Assembly: GCA_031277805.1 (NCBI GenBank)
Contig: JAITLR010000022.1
Span: 124,001 to 188,000 of the forward strand
Direction: 5' to 3'
DNA length: 64,000 bases
From: Comamonas sp.
GTDB lineage: Bacteria > Pseudomonadota > Gammaproteobacteria > Burkholderiales > Burkholderiaceae_C
Shown here: positions 1 through 10,961 of the stretch, piece after piece
How the letters are laid out: each line of letters starts with the position of its first letter
Position numbering within the stretch: position 1 is the first letter of the stretch
Position numbers and translations under genes: made by a program
The notes under the pieces: generated by a model
The model's input: only the letters and a program-made list of their open reading frames with translations
Database searches by the model: none
What the model was told of the DNA's origin: nothing

Positions 1-1
1 G

Positions 2-1000
2 GTCACGGTGAGCGCGCAGACGCATCGCCTGCTGGGTCTGCTGCAGCGGATACTGGTCGTGCTGAGCCAGATCTATGTCTGGTCGCCGGTGCTGCCCGCG
101 CTGCTGCGCTTCAACGGCGTGGTGCTCTGGTATACGACCAACACGGGGGCTGACGGCATCGGCCATCCCGCCCCCGTGAGCCTGATGGATGTGCTGCTCA
201 CCGTGCTGCTGCTGCTGCTGACCGTCAGCCTGACGCGTAACCTGCCGGGCCTGATGGAAGTGGTGCTGTCGGCGTCGCTGCGTATCAGCAATTCGGCGCG
301 CTACACGGCCACCACACTGGCACGCTATGTCGTCGTCATTGCGGGCGCCATCACCGCGCTTTCGCTGCTGGGGCTGCGCTGGGGCCAGCTGCAATGGCTG
401 GCCGCAGCGCTGACCGTGGGCCTGGGCTTTGGCTTGCAGGAGATCTTCGCCAACTTCGTCTCGGGACTGATCCTGCTGGTGGAGCGACCCTTCCGCGTGG
501 GCGACGTCATCACCATAGACCGGCTGGATGGCACCGTCACACGTATCCGCACGCGTGCCACCACGGTGCTGGATTTCGACAACAAGGAAATCGTCATTCC
601 CAACAAGACCTTCATCACCGGGCAGGTGACGAACTGGACCCTGAGCGACGATGTGACGCGTTTGGTCATCGAGGTGGGCGTGGCCCACGGCAGCGATTCC
701 GCGCGGGTGCGCGAGCTGCTGCTGGCCATTGCCGGCGAACACCCCCAGGTGCTGCGCGAGCCTGAGCCCAATTGCTGGTTCATGGCCCTGGAGGGGCAGG
801 GCCAGAAGTTCGAGCTGCGAGCCTATGTGGGCGCCGTGGCGGACCGGCTGCCGGTGCGCAACGATTTGAACCGCAGCATCCGGGAGCGGCTGGCCGCCGA
901 GGGCATTGCCGTGGCCTTCCCGCAGATGGGCGTTCATGTGCGGGAGCTGCCGGGGCAGCCGTGGTCACACGAACCAGCCTCGAATACAGGTAGCAGATAA
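2..1000 (+). CDS. MscS-family mechanosensitive ion channel, 5' truncated by window edge
   Basis: The reading frame is open to the left edge, so the gene probably starts outside the window; the GTG at base 8 is not necessarily its start. The product has several membrane segments (about residues 56-78 and 103-123 of the visible part), then the MscS pore-lining helix and beta domain, recognisable from GLQEIFANFVSGLILLVERP and RVGDVITI (residues 142-170). PNKTFITGQVTNW is also typical of the family. Such channels sit in the inner membrane and release solutes when turgor rises. The N-terminal part outside the window may carry extra helices or a periplasmic domain, as in the larger MscS relatives. 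No partner gene is visible. The family assignment is firm; the exact subclass cannot be judged. Confidence 0.9.
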   Translation, partial: VTVSAQTHRLLGLLQRILVVLSQIYVWSPVLPALLRFNGVVLWYTTNTGADGIGHPAPVSLMDVLLTVLLLLLTVSLTRNLPGLMEVVLSASLRISNSARYTATTLARYVVVIAGAITALSLLGLRWGQLQWLAAALTVGLGFGLQEIFANFVSGLILLVERPFRVGDVITIDRLDGTVTRIRTRATTVLDFDNKEIVIPNKTFITGQVTNWTLSDDVTRLVIEVGVAHGSDSARVRELLLAIAGEHPQVLREPEPNCWFMALEGQGQKFELRAYVGAVADRLPVRNDLNRSIRERLAAEGIAVAFPQMGVHVRELPGQPWSHEPASNTGSR

Positions 1001-1173
1001 ATTTATCGGATTTGATAGCTGATGGCGACGAGAGGACGGGCGCTGGCGGCTGTTTTCATGCTTGCTCAATAGATGGCAAGCCGTGGCGCGCACCTGATGC
1101 CTCGCTCGATGCCTGTACGGCTATGGCGGCTGGCCTGCAAAGCGTGGCACTAGCGCTTAAAATCCGAGGTTCC

Positions 1174-1333
1174 GCCCCCAAGGAGCGCTGCAGCCAGCCG
1201 GTTGTTCATCACAACCCGCCCGTCAGGCTTGGGGGTGCGCAGATGGTCTTGAAACGTCAATACGTTCTTCTCCTCTGTCTCCATAACGGCGCTCACCTGT
1301 TCTCGATTCTGTCTGGTTTGTATACAGGTGAGC
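1174..1333 (+). promoter_or_regulatory. SAH riboswitch with ribosome-site expression platform before metH
   Basis: The segment carries the hallmarks of the S-adenosylhomocysteine riboswitch: the core GGAGCGCTGC, a later CAGGCTTGGGGG and AACGGCGCTCA. P1 is an 8-bp stem (1175-1182 with 1228-1235). P2 is a 6-bp hairpin (1200-1205 with 1211-1216). The pseudoknot is a perfect 6-bp pairing, GAGCGC (1183-1188) with GCGCTC (1289-1294). Just downstream, GCTCACCTGT (1291-1300) is the exact complement of ACAGGTGAGC (1324-1333), which contains the metH Shine-Dalgarno sequence. The two pairings exclude each other. SAH binding should free the ribosome site and raise synthesis of the enzyme that consumes homocysteine, which fits the known on-switch behaviour of this class. 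The pairings are seen; the ligand is inferred from family knowledge. Confidence 0.9.
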
Positions 1334-1336
1334 CCC

Positions 1337-4096
<2,760 letters not shown>

Positions 4097-4131
4097 TCCA
4101 GGCTCGCGCAGGTACGCTGTGCGAGTACAGA

Positions 4132-4158
4132 AAAGCCAGGGCGAGCCCTGGCTTTTTC
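4132..4158. terminator. Bidirectional intrinsic terminator between metH and a convergent GntR gene
   Basis: A 10-bp perfect stem, AAAGCCAGGG/CCCTGGCTTT, with a CGAG loop is followed by five T on the plus strand and preceded by four A, so it can serve both convergent genes. It touches the stop codon of the GntR gene. Confidence 0.9.
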
Positions 4159-4864
4159 ATTTGTGTGGCTGCGAACCCCGTTTGAGCACGGGCGCCAGCG
4201 TGGCGCGCAGGCGGTCGCCAGGATCGGTGGCGGCCTCGGGTGCACGGATTTCCAGCGAGCGTTCCACCGTGCCTATATGCTCCAGAAGCAGGGCCTTGGC
4301 GCCCTCGGTGTCACCACGCTCCAGGGCTGCCACGATGCGCTCGTGTTCGGCGCAGGACTGGTTGGCACTGTGGCTGGACTGATAGAGCGTGGCAGCAAGG
4401 GTGGTGCGCGCAGTCAGGTCACGCAGCGTATCGGCCAGCAGCTTGTGACCCATCTGCTCTGCCAAACAGACATGGAAATCCGCAAGCAGAAAGGCGCGCA
4501 TGGCACTGTCCACGCCTGCAATGGCCTTCTGCTCCTGGGCGATGTGGCGACGCAGCTGGGTGATGACGCGCTGCAGCGGTTTGCCGGCCTCCTGCAATAT
4601 GCCGGTCTCGATAATGCGCCGGGCGGAGAAAGCGTCCTTGGCTTCCGCGGCCGAGGGCTGGACCACATACCAGCCCTTGCGGGCCTGGACCTGGACAAAG
4701 CCACGGGCCTGCAGTTGCATCAGCGCTTCGCGCACCACGGTGCGGCTGACGTCGAAGTTGTTGGCAAGATCCTGCTCCCCCAGCCTTTCACCGGGCGCCA
4801 GTTTCTGGGCCAGGATGGCTTCTACGATGCGTTCTGCGATGTGCTGTGGAGAGGCAGGAGTCAT
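4157..4864 (-). CDS. GntR-family transcriptional regulator (FadR/FCD subfamily)
   Basis: The 235-residue protein has an N-terminal winged helix (residues about 10-75, with GERLGEQDLANNFDVSRTVVREALMQL) and a C-terminal helical FCD-type effector domain. Members of this subfamily usually repress a neighbouring catabolic or transport operon until a small carboxylic acid binds. The gene lies 8 bp after a dctA-like symporter on the same strand, so the two are probably co-transcribed. A paired palindrome before the symporter is the likely operator. The effector is probably related to the symporter's substrate, which is inference. The start ATG at 4864 is the only good candidate and gives a normal FCD-family length. 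Confidence 0.88.
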   Translation of the reverse strand: MTPASPQHIAERIVEAILAQKLAPGERLGEQDLANNFDVSRTVVREALMQLQARGFVQVQARKGWYVVQPSAAEAKDAFSARRIIETGILQEAGKPLQRVITQLRRHIAQEQKAIAGVDSAMRAFLLADFHVCLAEQMGHKLLADTLRDLTARTTLAATLYQSSHSANQSCAEHERIVAALERGDTEGAKALLLEHIGTVERSLEIRAPEAATDPGDRLRATLAPVLKRGSQPHK

Positions 4865-4872
4865 TGCTTGGT

Positions 4873-6207
4873 TTAGTGGCTGGTGTGGGAGGTTGCGGCA
4901 GACGGAACCTTATCAGATGCAGCGGTTTCTTCATCGTTCTGCGGCACGGCCCTGCCGTCGAGCACGGCATGGGCACGTTCGCGGTCGATGTCACCCTCCC
5001 AGGCCGCGATGGCCACGGTGGCCACGCAGTTGCCGATCAGATTGCCCAGAGCGCGTGCAATGCCCATGAACCAGTCCACCGACAGCACCAGCACCAGGCC
5101 GATGGCGGGGATGGCGGGAATCGCATGCAGTGTGGCAGCCAGCACCACGATGGCCGAGCCCGGCACGCCGTGTGCGCCCTTGGAGGTCACCAGCGCGATG
5201 GCCAGGATGGTCAGCAGGTCGGACATGCTGATCGGGGTATTGGTGGCCTGGGCGATGAAGACTGCGGCCAGCGTGATGTAGATCGAGAACGCGTCCAGGT
5301 TGAACGAGTAGCCGGTGGGAATCACCAGGCCCACGGTGGAGTCGCGTACACCCATGTTGCGCAGCTTGGCCATGATCTGGGGCAGCACGCTGTCGGACGA
5401 GGTGGTGGCGAAGACGATGGTCAGTTCCTCACGCAGGTAGCGCAGCAGCTTGATCAGGCTGAAGCCCGACAGGCGCATCACCAAGCCCAGAACCACGAAG
5501 ACGAAGATCAGGACCGCCACGTAGAACAGTCCGACAAGCATGCCCAGCTGCTTGAGCGAGCCTATGCCGTACTGGCCCACGGTGAAGGCAATGGCGCCCA
5601 GCACGCCCAGCGGTGCCAGCTTGATGATGATGCCCATGATCTTGAACAGCACCATGGACAGCGTGTCCACGAGATCGAAGACGGGCTTGCCACGCTCGCC
5701 CAGCAGGGTCAGTGCACAGCCGAACAACACGGCGAACAGCAGCACCTGCAGCACATCACCCTTGGCGAAAGCTTCCACCACGGTGCTGGGGATGAGTTTC
5801 ATCAGAAAGTCCACCGTGCCGCCGCTGGTCAGTTTGTCGGCATTGCTGGCGTAGGCAGCCATGGCCGAAGGGTCGAGCTTGCTGGTGTCCACGTTCATGC
5901 CGACGCCAGGCTCGAAGACAAAGGCCAGCACCAGGCCCAGGCCCAGAGCGATAGTGGTCAGCACTTCGAAGTAGATCAGGGCCTTCACGCCCACGCGACC
6001 TACGCGCTTGAGGTCGCCCGCGCCGGCGATGCCGTGCACGACCACGCAGAACACCAGTATGGGGATGATCATCTTGATGAGCTTGATGAAGCCATCACCC
6101 AGGGGTTTGAGTTTTACGGCCCACTCAGGGGCCAGCAGTCCGGCGAGCACACCCAGTATGAGTGCGATCACCACCTGTCCGAAAAGTGATCTGGCAAAGC
6201 GGCGCAT
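4873..6207 (-). CDS. dctA: C4-dicarboxylate:cation symporter, DctA family
   Basis: This 444-residue inner-membrane protein belongs to the dicarboxylate/amino acid:cation symporter family. The diagnostic segments are the serine-rich re-entrant loop FATTSSDSVLPQ and the motif VIPTGYSFNLDAFSIYITLAAVFIAQATN, which is close to DctA. In classical DctA the motif reads SFNLDG; here the Gly is Ala, so specificity may be shifted. About eight hydrophobic segments are visible, followed by a hydrophilic C-terminal tail. The ORF track starts at 6276, but that extension reads through the operator region. I place the start at the ATG at 6207 (MRRFARSLFG). The ribosome site there is weak. The gene leads an operon with the GntR regulator. 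Confidence 0.88.
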   Translation of the reverse strand: MRRFARSLFGQVVIALILGVLAGLLAPEWAVKLKPLGDGFIKLIKMIIPILVFCVVVHGIAGAGDLKRVGRVGVKALIYFEVLTTIALGLGLVLAFVFEPGVGMNVDTSKLDPSAMAAYASNADKLTSGGTVDFLMKLIPSTVVEAFAKGDVLQVLLFAVLFGCALTLLGERGKPVFDLVDTLSMVLFKIMGIIIKLAPLGVLGAIAFTVGQYGIGSLKQLGMLVGLFYVAVLIFVFVVLGLVMRLSGFSLIKLLRYLREELTIVFATTSSDSVLPQIMAKLRNMGVRDSTVGLVIPTGYSFNLDAFSIYITLAAVFIAQATNTPISMSDLLTILAIALVTSKGAHGVPGSAIVVLAATLHAIPAIPAIGLVLVLSVDWFMGIARALGNLIGNCVATVAIAAWEGDIDRERAHAVLDGRAVPQNDEETAASDKVPSAATSHTSH

Positions 6208-6230
6208 AGTCGTCTTTCGCAAGTTGTGAA

Positions 6231-6266
6231 TCTTGTATGCAAGTAGTTTGAAACTTGCATACAAGA
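6231..6266. promoter_or_regulatory. Paired GntR-type operator upstream of the dctA-like gene
   Basis: Two 14-bp arms, TCTTGTATGCAAGT (6231-6244) and ACTTGCATACAAGA (6253-6266), are exact reverse complements separated by 8 bp. Each arm is itself a near-palindrome of the CTTG-N4-CAAG type typical of GntR/FadR operators. The site lies 24 bp before the proposed dctA start, a fitting position for repression by the adjacent GntR protein. Confidence 0.75.
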
Positions 6267-6427
6267 ATATAGACAAGCAACATGCGCAGCCGCAGAGGGT
6301 ATTCCTGCGGATTTTGTGACTTATGGGAATGTCAGACCTGACTTTCGTGAGCGCAATCAGGGCGCCTCGCCTTGGTGTGAAACAGGTTCCATCAGTGGTG
6401 AGATGCCTCTGTGGGAGGGCTTGCCGC

Positions 6428-7870
6428 CTACAGTACCGGGCTCAAGGCGCTGAGCAGGTTGCTCCAGATGCGGTTGTGCAGCGGTATCGCCAGAACCTGC
6501 TCCAGGGTCACTGCGCGGGACTGGCTGATATAGCTTTGCTGGCGTGCACGTATGGCCAGGGTGGTGGCCTCGTCATGCAACAGCACATTGTTTTCAAAGT
6601 TCAGGTCGAAGCTGCGCAGGTCCAGATTGGTGGAGCCGATCAGACTGACTGTGTTGTCCAGGCATAGGGTCTTGGCATGCAGCAGGCCGGGGCGGAATTC
6701 ATGGATATGCACACCGGCCCTGAGCAGGCGCCAGTAGTGGCTGCGGCTGACGGCGCCAACGATCCACGAGTCATTGCGTGCAGGCAGGATCAGCGTGACT
6801 GACACACCTCGTAGCGCGGCCGCGCACAAGGCATCCAGGACAGTGGTATCCGGCACAAAGTAAGGGGTGGAAATCACCACTTCATGGCGGGCGCTGGCCA
6901 GCAGGCAGGAAACCAGCTGGGGTGTGGAACGTGCTCTCTCTGTCGGGCCTTCTGCGATGGTTACCGCGCTGAAACCGTGAGGGGATGGCAGGGCCTGCTC
7001 TGTGGACGGAGGAGCGATGGTGGTCGACGACTGTGCCCAGTCGCTGGCAAAAGTCAGCTGCATCTGGGCGACTACCGGGCCTTGCATGCGCAGCATGATG
7101 TCCACCCAGGGGGCATAGCGTGCTTTGACGTGAAAGGCTTCGTCGGCACAGTTCTGGCTGCCGATATAGGTGATGCGCTTGTCAATCAGCGTGATTTTGC
7201 GGTGATTGCGCAGGTCAAGTCGGCTGGTCAGCATGACGGTGAGCGGGCGGTTGATGGGCAAGGCCACGCTCAGATGCACGCCGCCTTGCTGCATTTCCTG
7301 CCATAGCGGCGAGCGGATCAGTGCACGCGATCCCAGTCCGTCCACCATGGCCCTGCAGGTCACGCCGCGCCGGGCGGCGCGAATCAGCGCCCGAGCCACA
7401 TGGGTGCCGGTCTCGTCGTCCAGCCAGATGTAATACAGAACGTTGATCTCGCGTTGCGCGGCGTCCATGTCGGCAACGAGTTGCGCACGTGCATGATCGC
7501 CGTCGCGCATCAGTTCTGCCGCCTGTCCAGGCAGGGGCAGAAAGCCGTTGATCGACGAGGCATAGCGAAATGCGGGCAACCACTGGGCGGGGATGCCGGT
7601 ACCGGCCTCCAGCGCGCAGGAGCTATTGCCGGCGACGTTGCTGCCAAGGGACTGGCAGAACTCGCGCACATTGAGCCGCTTGTGCCCAGGCACCCGGCCC
7701 AGTGCCACCTCACCAAAGAAGTAATAAAGGATGCAGCTCACATAAGGCAGCAGCACGATCACCAGCAGCCATGCTAGGCGCACATCGGGGCGCATATCTC
7801 TGCGCAGCAGAATGCGCAGGCCAAAGCCCGCAATCAACATCACATGAAGAGTCAGCAACAGCCAGGTCAT
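6428..7870 (-). CDS. cls: Cardiolipin synthase, phospholipase D superfamily
   Basis: The 480-residue protein has two N-terminal membrane helices (residues about 1-20 and 32-55, the latter ending YYFFGEVALGR as in ClsA). Two HKD catalytic motifs follow: HRKITLID (about residue 223) and HAKTLCLD (about residue 398), each with the expected GS-N tail (IGSQN, IGSTN). Such enzymes condense two phosphatidylglycerol molecules into cardiolipin at the inner membrane. The track begins at a TTG; the ATG two codons later (7870) is the better start. The gene stands alone. The glycerophosphodiesterase that follows on the plus side is also lipid-related, but a terminator separates the two. Confidence 0.93.
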   Translation of the reverse strand: MTWLLLTLHVMLIAGFGLRILLRRDMRPDVRLAWLLVIVLLPYVSCILYYFFGEVALGRVPGHKRLNVREFCQSLGSNVAGNSSCALEAGTGIPAQWLPAFRYASSINGFLPLPGQAAELMRDGDHARAQLVADMDAAQREINVLYYIWLDDETGTHVARALIRAARRGVTCRAMVDGLGSRALIRSPLWQEMQQGGVHLSVALPINRPLTVMLTSRLDLRNHRKITLIDKRITYIGSQNCADEAFHVKARYAPWVDIMLRMQGPVVAQMQLTFASDWAQSSTTIAPPSTEQALPSPHGFSAVTIAEGPTERARSTPQLVSCLLASARHEVVISTPYFVPDTTVLDALCAAALRGVSVTLILPARNDSWIVGAVSRSHYWRLLRAGVHIHEFRPGLLHAKTLCLDNTVSLIGSTNLDLRSFDLNFENNVLLHDEATTLAIRARQQSYISQSRAVTLEQVLAIPLHNRIWSNLLSALSPVL

Positions 7871-8008
7871 GATCAATGCTCAACGATGAAGCTTTGAGCA
7901 TAACCAGCTGCCGCCGCTTCACAGTTTGCAGAGTCTGGAGATTCGACGCCTTGGGGGAGAAACGCCGGTCGTTTGCCCATGGCGTTCGGTTGGAGCATTG
8001 CTGAAAAG

Positions 8009-8037
8009 CACAAAGCCAGCTGTACGCTGGCTTTGTG
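8009..8037 (-). terminator. Intrinsic terminator after glpQ
   Basis: A 12-bp perfect stem (CACAAAGCCAGC/GCTGGCTTTGTG, loop 8021-8025) lies between the glpQ stop codon and the cls promoter. Read on the minus strand it is followed shortly by TTTT. Confidence 0.75.
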
Positions 8038-8058
8038 AATTTGAGTGGAAACCCACCT

Positions 8059-8089
8059 CAGCGCTTTATGTACAAGCGCCAGCTGCTAT
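8059..8089. repeat. AGCGCT-type dyad repeat (copy 1)
   Basis: The stem GCGCTT/AAGCGC with flanks CAGCTGCTAT closely resembles the larger hairpin at 58277-58325, which has the same GCGCTTTA...ACAAGCGC core. It lies just after glpQ and probably belongs to a second dispersed hairpin family. Confidence 0.5.
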
Positions 8090-8103
8090 CTGAATATGAG
8101 TTC

Positions 8104-9477
8104 TCACTTGGCTTTCAATTCGGCGATATAGGCGTCGCGAGCCTTGACGCCGGTGGGAGTGAAGTCGGTGAACACGCCGTCGATGCCAAGGCGGTAGTAG
8201 GCGAGATATTCCTGCACAGGGTCACCCTTGAAGATGCCTGCCAGACGGCCGGCCTCGTTGCGGAAGGTAAAGCTGTGCACCACCAAGCCTGCCTTGTGGG
8301 CGTTGGCGATCAGACCCGTGTCCTTCAAGGTATTTACATCCTTGAGTCCTGCACCGTCTTTGTAGGGTACGACGGAGTGAGCGATGACCTGGGGCTTCCA
8401 GGGACCGATGCCGTCGGCGTACTGCTTGATCTCGGCCAGGCCGGCAGGCGTTTGCATGACAGCAAAAGTGCGTGCATCGCCAGCCAGCGTCCAGCTGTAG
8501 GGGCGACCGCTGATGAAGGTCCATTCGTCGCTGGTGATGTAGCCGACCGAGCCGTCCTTGAAGTTGTAGTCATTGCCGTCGATCAGCTGCACGCCCTTGG
8601 ACTTCATGCCTAGCTTGCGCAGGTATTTCAGGCTGTCGGGGTCAAAGCTCTGGATGTAGATGGGCGCATCCTTGCTGTTGAGCTTGTTCTTCTCCAGCAG
8701 CGCCATTACGGCATCTTCAAACGGATGATCGCCCGTGCCGCAGCTATTGGCGATGGCCTGCTGGTTGTTCCAATAGGGATTCTTGGTCTCTGCATAGACG
8801 GAGATGTTGCGGCCTGCAGCCTTGCCTTTGGCCACGGCGATGTCGATCACGTCCTGCGCACTGATCAGCGGCAGCTTGCCATTCCATTCCGTGGGCCGGT
8901 CGGCGCGGTTATCCAGTATGGTGCCGCCCAGCAGGGTGCGCAGCTCATGCAGGGTGAAGTCGGAGATGGACCAGTCGTTGGTGTGGTCCTCGCCGTCGAC
9001 AACCAGGGCCTGGAGCACGGATTTCTGGTTGTTGGGATCGATGCGGTCGCTCAGATACCGGGCAGGTCCGTTGTCCGGTGTCGCGGGGTATTTCACATTG
9101 ACCCATACCCCCGGTGTGGTGCGCTTGCGTGCGGCCACATAGGAGTTGATCTTGGCAACGTCGGCGATATTGGTGCTGTCGCTCAGCCAGGCGTTGTGGC
9201 GGGCCACCAGCTGGCAGTCACGCGTCATGTGCATGTCCAGCTCGATCATGTCGGCACCCGCCTCAATGGCTTTTTCATAGGCCATCTGGGTTTGCTCGGG
9301 GTACAGGCCCGAGTAGCCACGGTGGGCGATGACCTGGGGTTGTTTGCCATCCAGGGTCAGGAACTGAGGTTGGGTGTCCGGTTTGGGGCCGTCACCGCCG
9401 CCGCAGGCAGTCAACGCCAGGGCGGCAAGCAAGATCAGAGCAGGAGAAGCGTGGCGAGTCTTGAGCATGGATGTCAT
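8104..9477 (-). CDS. glpQ: Periplasmic lipoprotein glycerophosphodiester phosphodiesterase
   Basis: The 457-residue product starts with a lipoprotein signal (LILLAALALTAC, acylated Cys about residue 25). It continues with the GDPD catalytic signature VIAHRGYSGLYPEQT and ELDMHMTRDCQLVARHN, which supplies the metal-binding Glu/Asp and catalytic His residues. GlpQ-type enzymes split glycerophosphodiesters from phospholipid turnover into glycerol 3-phosphate and an alcohol. The length is typical of the long GlpQ-like forms. I chose the ATG at 9477 because the longer track ORF would run into the trpB terminator. ATG 9468 is also possible, and neither has a strong ribosome site. Transcription ends at the hairpin near 8020. 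Confidence 0.92.
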   Translation of the reverse strand: MTSMLKTRHASPALILLAALALTACGGGDGPKPDTQPQFLTLDGKQPQVIAHRGYSGLYPEQTQMAYEKAIEAGADMIELDMHMTRDCQLVARHNAWLSDSTNIADVAKINSYVAARKRTTPGVWVNVKYPATPDNGPARYLSDRIDPNNQKSVLQALVVDGEDHTNDWSISDFTLHELRTLLGGTILDNRADRPTEWNGKLPLISAQDVIDIAVAKGKAAGRNISVYAETKNPYWNNQQAIANSCGTGDHPFEDAVMALLEKNKLNSKDAPIYIQSFDPDSLKYLRKLGMKSKGVQLIDGNDYNFKDGSVGYITSDEWTFISGRPYSWTLAGDARTFAVMQTPAGLAEIKQYADGIGPWKPQVIAHSVVPYKDGAGLKDVNTLKDTGLIANAHKAGLVVHSFTFRNEAGRLAGIFKGDPVQEYLAYYRLGIDGVFTDFTPTGVKARDAYIAELKAK

Positions 9478-9541
9478 TAAGGGTAAGCAGGTGTGGATGC
9501 TTGCGGGGCTTGATGAAAACTGTGTGACAGCGGCAGAAAAC

Positions 9542-9564
9542 ACAGGCTGGAATGTCCAGCCTGT
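9542..9564 (-). terminator. Intrinsic terminator after trpB
   Basis: A 10-bp perfect stem (ACAGGCTGGA/TCCAGCCTGT) with a three-base loop is followed by GTGTTTT on the minus strand, directly after the trpB stop codon. Confidence 0.85.
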
Positions 9565-9580
9565 TGCTTCCGAGTCAGGT

Positions 9581-10783
9581 TTAGAGGCCCAGTTTCTTCG
9601 CCACGTAATCCGCGTCCTTGTCGCCGCGACCCGAGAGGTTGACGAGGATGTGCTGATCCTTGCCCAGCGTGGGAGCCATGCGCATGGCCCAGGCCACGGC
9701 GTGAGAGCTTTCCAGGGCGGGGATGATGCCCTCCACGCGCGACAGCGTCATGAAGGCGTCCAGGCACTCCTTGTCATCCACGTACTGGTAGTCCACACGG
9801 CCAATGTCTTTCAGGTAGCTGTGCTGGGGGCCCACGCCGGGGTAGTCCAGGCCGGAGGCAATGCTGTGCACTGCTGAGGGAGTGCCGTCCTCGTTCTCCA
9901 GCACATAGCATTTCATGCCGTGAATCTCGCCGGGCTTGCCCATGGTGATGGTGGCCGCATGGCGCCCGGGCTTGTCCACGCCTTCGCCCGCTGGTTCCAC
10001 GCCGACCAGATGCACGGATTGGTCCTGCAGGAAGGCCGTGAAGATGCCCATGGCATTGCTGCCTCCGCCCACGCAGGCCGCCACATGGTCGGGCAGCTTG
10101 CCATGCTTGGCCTGGAACTGCTCGCGTGCCTCCCGGCCCACGATGGACTGGAAGTCTCGCACCATCATGGGGAAGGGATGGGGGCCGACCACGGAGCCAA
10201 TCGCATAGATGGTGTTGACGGGGTCCTGTAGGTAGACCTCGAAGGCACTGTCCACGGCCTCCTTGAGCGTGGCCGCGCCGCGCGTGACGGGCACCAGATT
10301 GCAGCCCAGAATGCGCATCTTGGTGACGTTGGGGTGCTCCTTCTCGATATCCACCTGGCCCATGTGAATCTCGCAGGGAATGCCCACCAGTGCACAGGCC
10401 GTGGCCAGGGCCACACCATGCTGGCCGGCGCCGGTCTCGGCGATCACCTTCTTCTTGCCCATGAACTTGGCCAGCAGTGCTTCGCCCAGGCAGTGGTTGA
10501 TCTTGTGTGCGCCGGTGTGGTTCAGATCCTCGCGTTTGAGGTGAATCTGCGCGCCGCCCAGCTGGTCGGACAGGCGCTTGGCGTGGAAGATGGGGCTGGG
10601 GCGGCCGACATAGTCGGCAAATAATGAGGCCAGTTCGTCCTGGAAGTCCTTGCGCTGCACGATCTCGGCATAGGCCGTGGCGATTTCATCCATGCATTTT
10701 TTCAGCTCTGGCGGCACCAGCTGGCCGCCGTAGGGACCGAAAAAGCCGTTGGCATCGGGCATGGACTGGGGGTTCTGGGTCAT
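9581..10783 (-). CDS. trpB: Tryptophan synthase beta chain, stand-alone copy
   Basis: This 400-residue PLP enzyme joins indole and serine to make tryptophan. The PLP lysine lies in [16 protein letters not shown] (Lys94) and the phosphate-binding loop is GGGSNAMG (about residue 236). The length and GQHGVA segment fit the classical TrpB1 type, which works in complex with TrpA. No trpA or other trp gene lies near: the neighbours are glpQ and a divergent DUF2868 gene, and the gene has its own terminator. The start at 10783 has AGGAGA eight bases upstream; the longer track ORF (10825) lacks such a site. It could be a second trpB paralogue or the only one in a scattered pathway; the window cannot tell. 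Confidence 0.93.
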   Translation of the reverse strand: MTQNPQSMPDANGFFGPYGGQLVPPELKKCMDEIATAYAEIVQRKDFQDELASLFADYVGRPSPIFHAKRLSDQLGGAQIHLKREDLNHTGAHKINHCLGEALLAKFMGKKKVIAETGAGQHGVALATACALVGIPCEIHMGQVDIEKEHPNVTKMRILGCNLVPVTRGAATLKEAVDSAFEVYLQDPVNTIYAIGSVVGPHPFPMMVRDFQSIVGREAREQFQAKHGKLPDHVAACVGGGSNAMGIFTAFLQDQSVHLVGVEPAGEGVDKPGRHAATITMGKPGEIHGMKCYVLENEDGTPSAVHSIASGLDYPGVGPQHSYLKDIGRVDYQYVDDKECLDAFMTLSRVEGIIPALESSHAVAWAMRMAPTLGKDQHILVNLSGRGDKDADYVAKKLGL

Positions 10784-10961
10784 GCTTGTCTCTCCTGTGT
10801 ATGCATGGTTTTTGGCAATTCGCATTCATATCACAGGCTGTGCGATTGTCAGATGCAGACAAGCCCCAGCAAGCGCATCAAAACAAGTCGCAACGCATCT
10901 GTAGTAAGCGCGGGCAGCTATTGTTTTTGTGAGTGCGTGAAGGCTGCAACACAATAGAGGG

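Noticed and set aside
4846-6189. 447-codon plus-strand frame over the dctA-like gene
   Set aside because: It is the shadow of a clear membrane symporter; its His/Gln/Gly-rich translation is typical of antisense frames.
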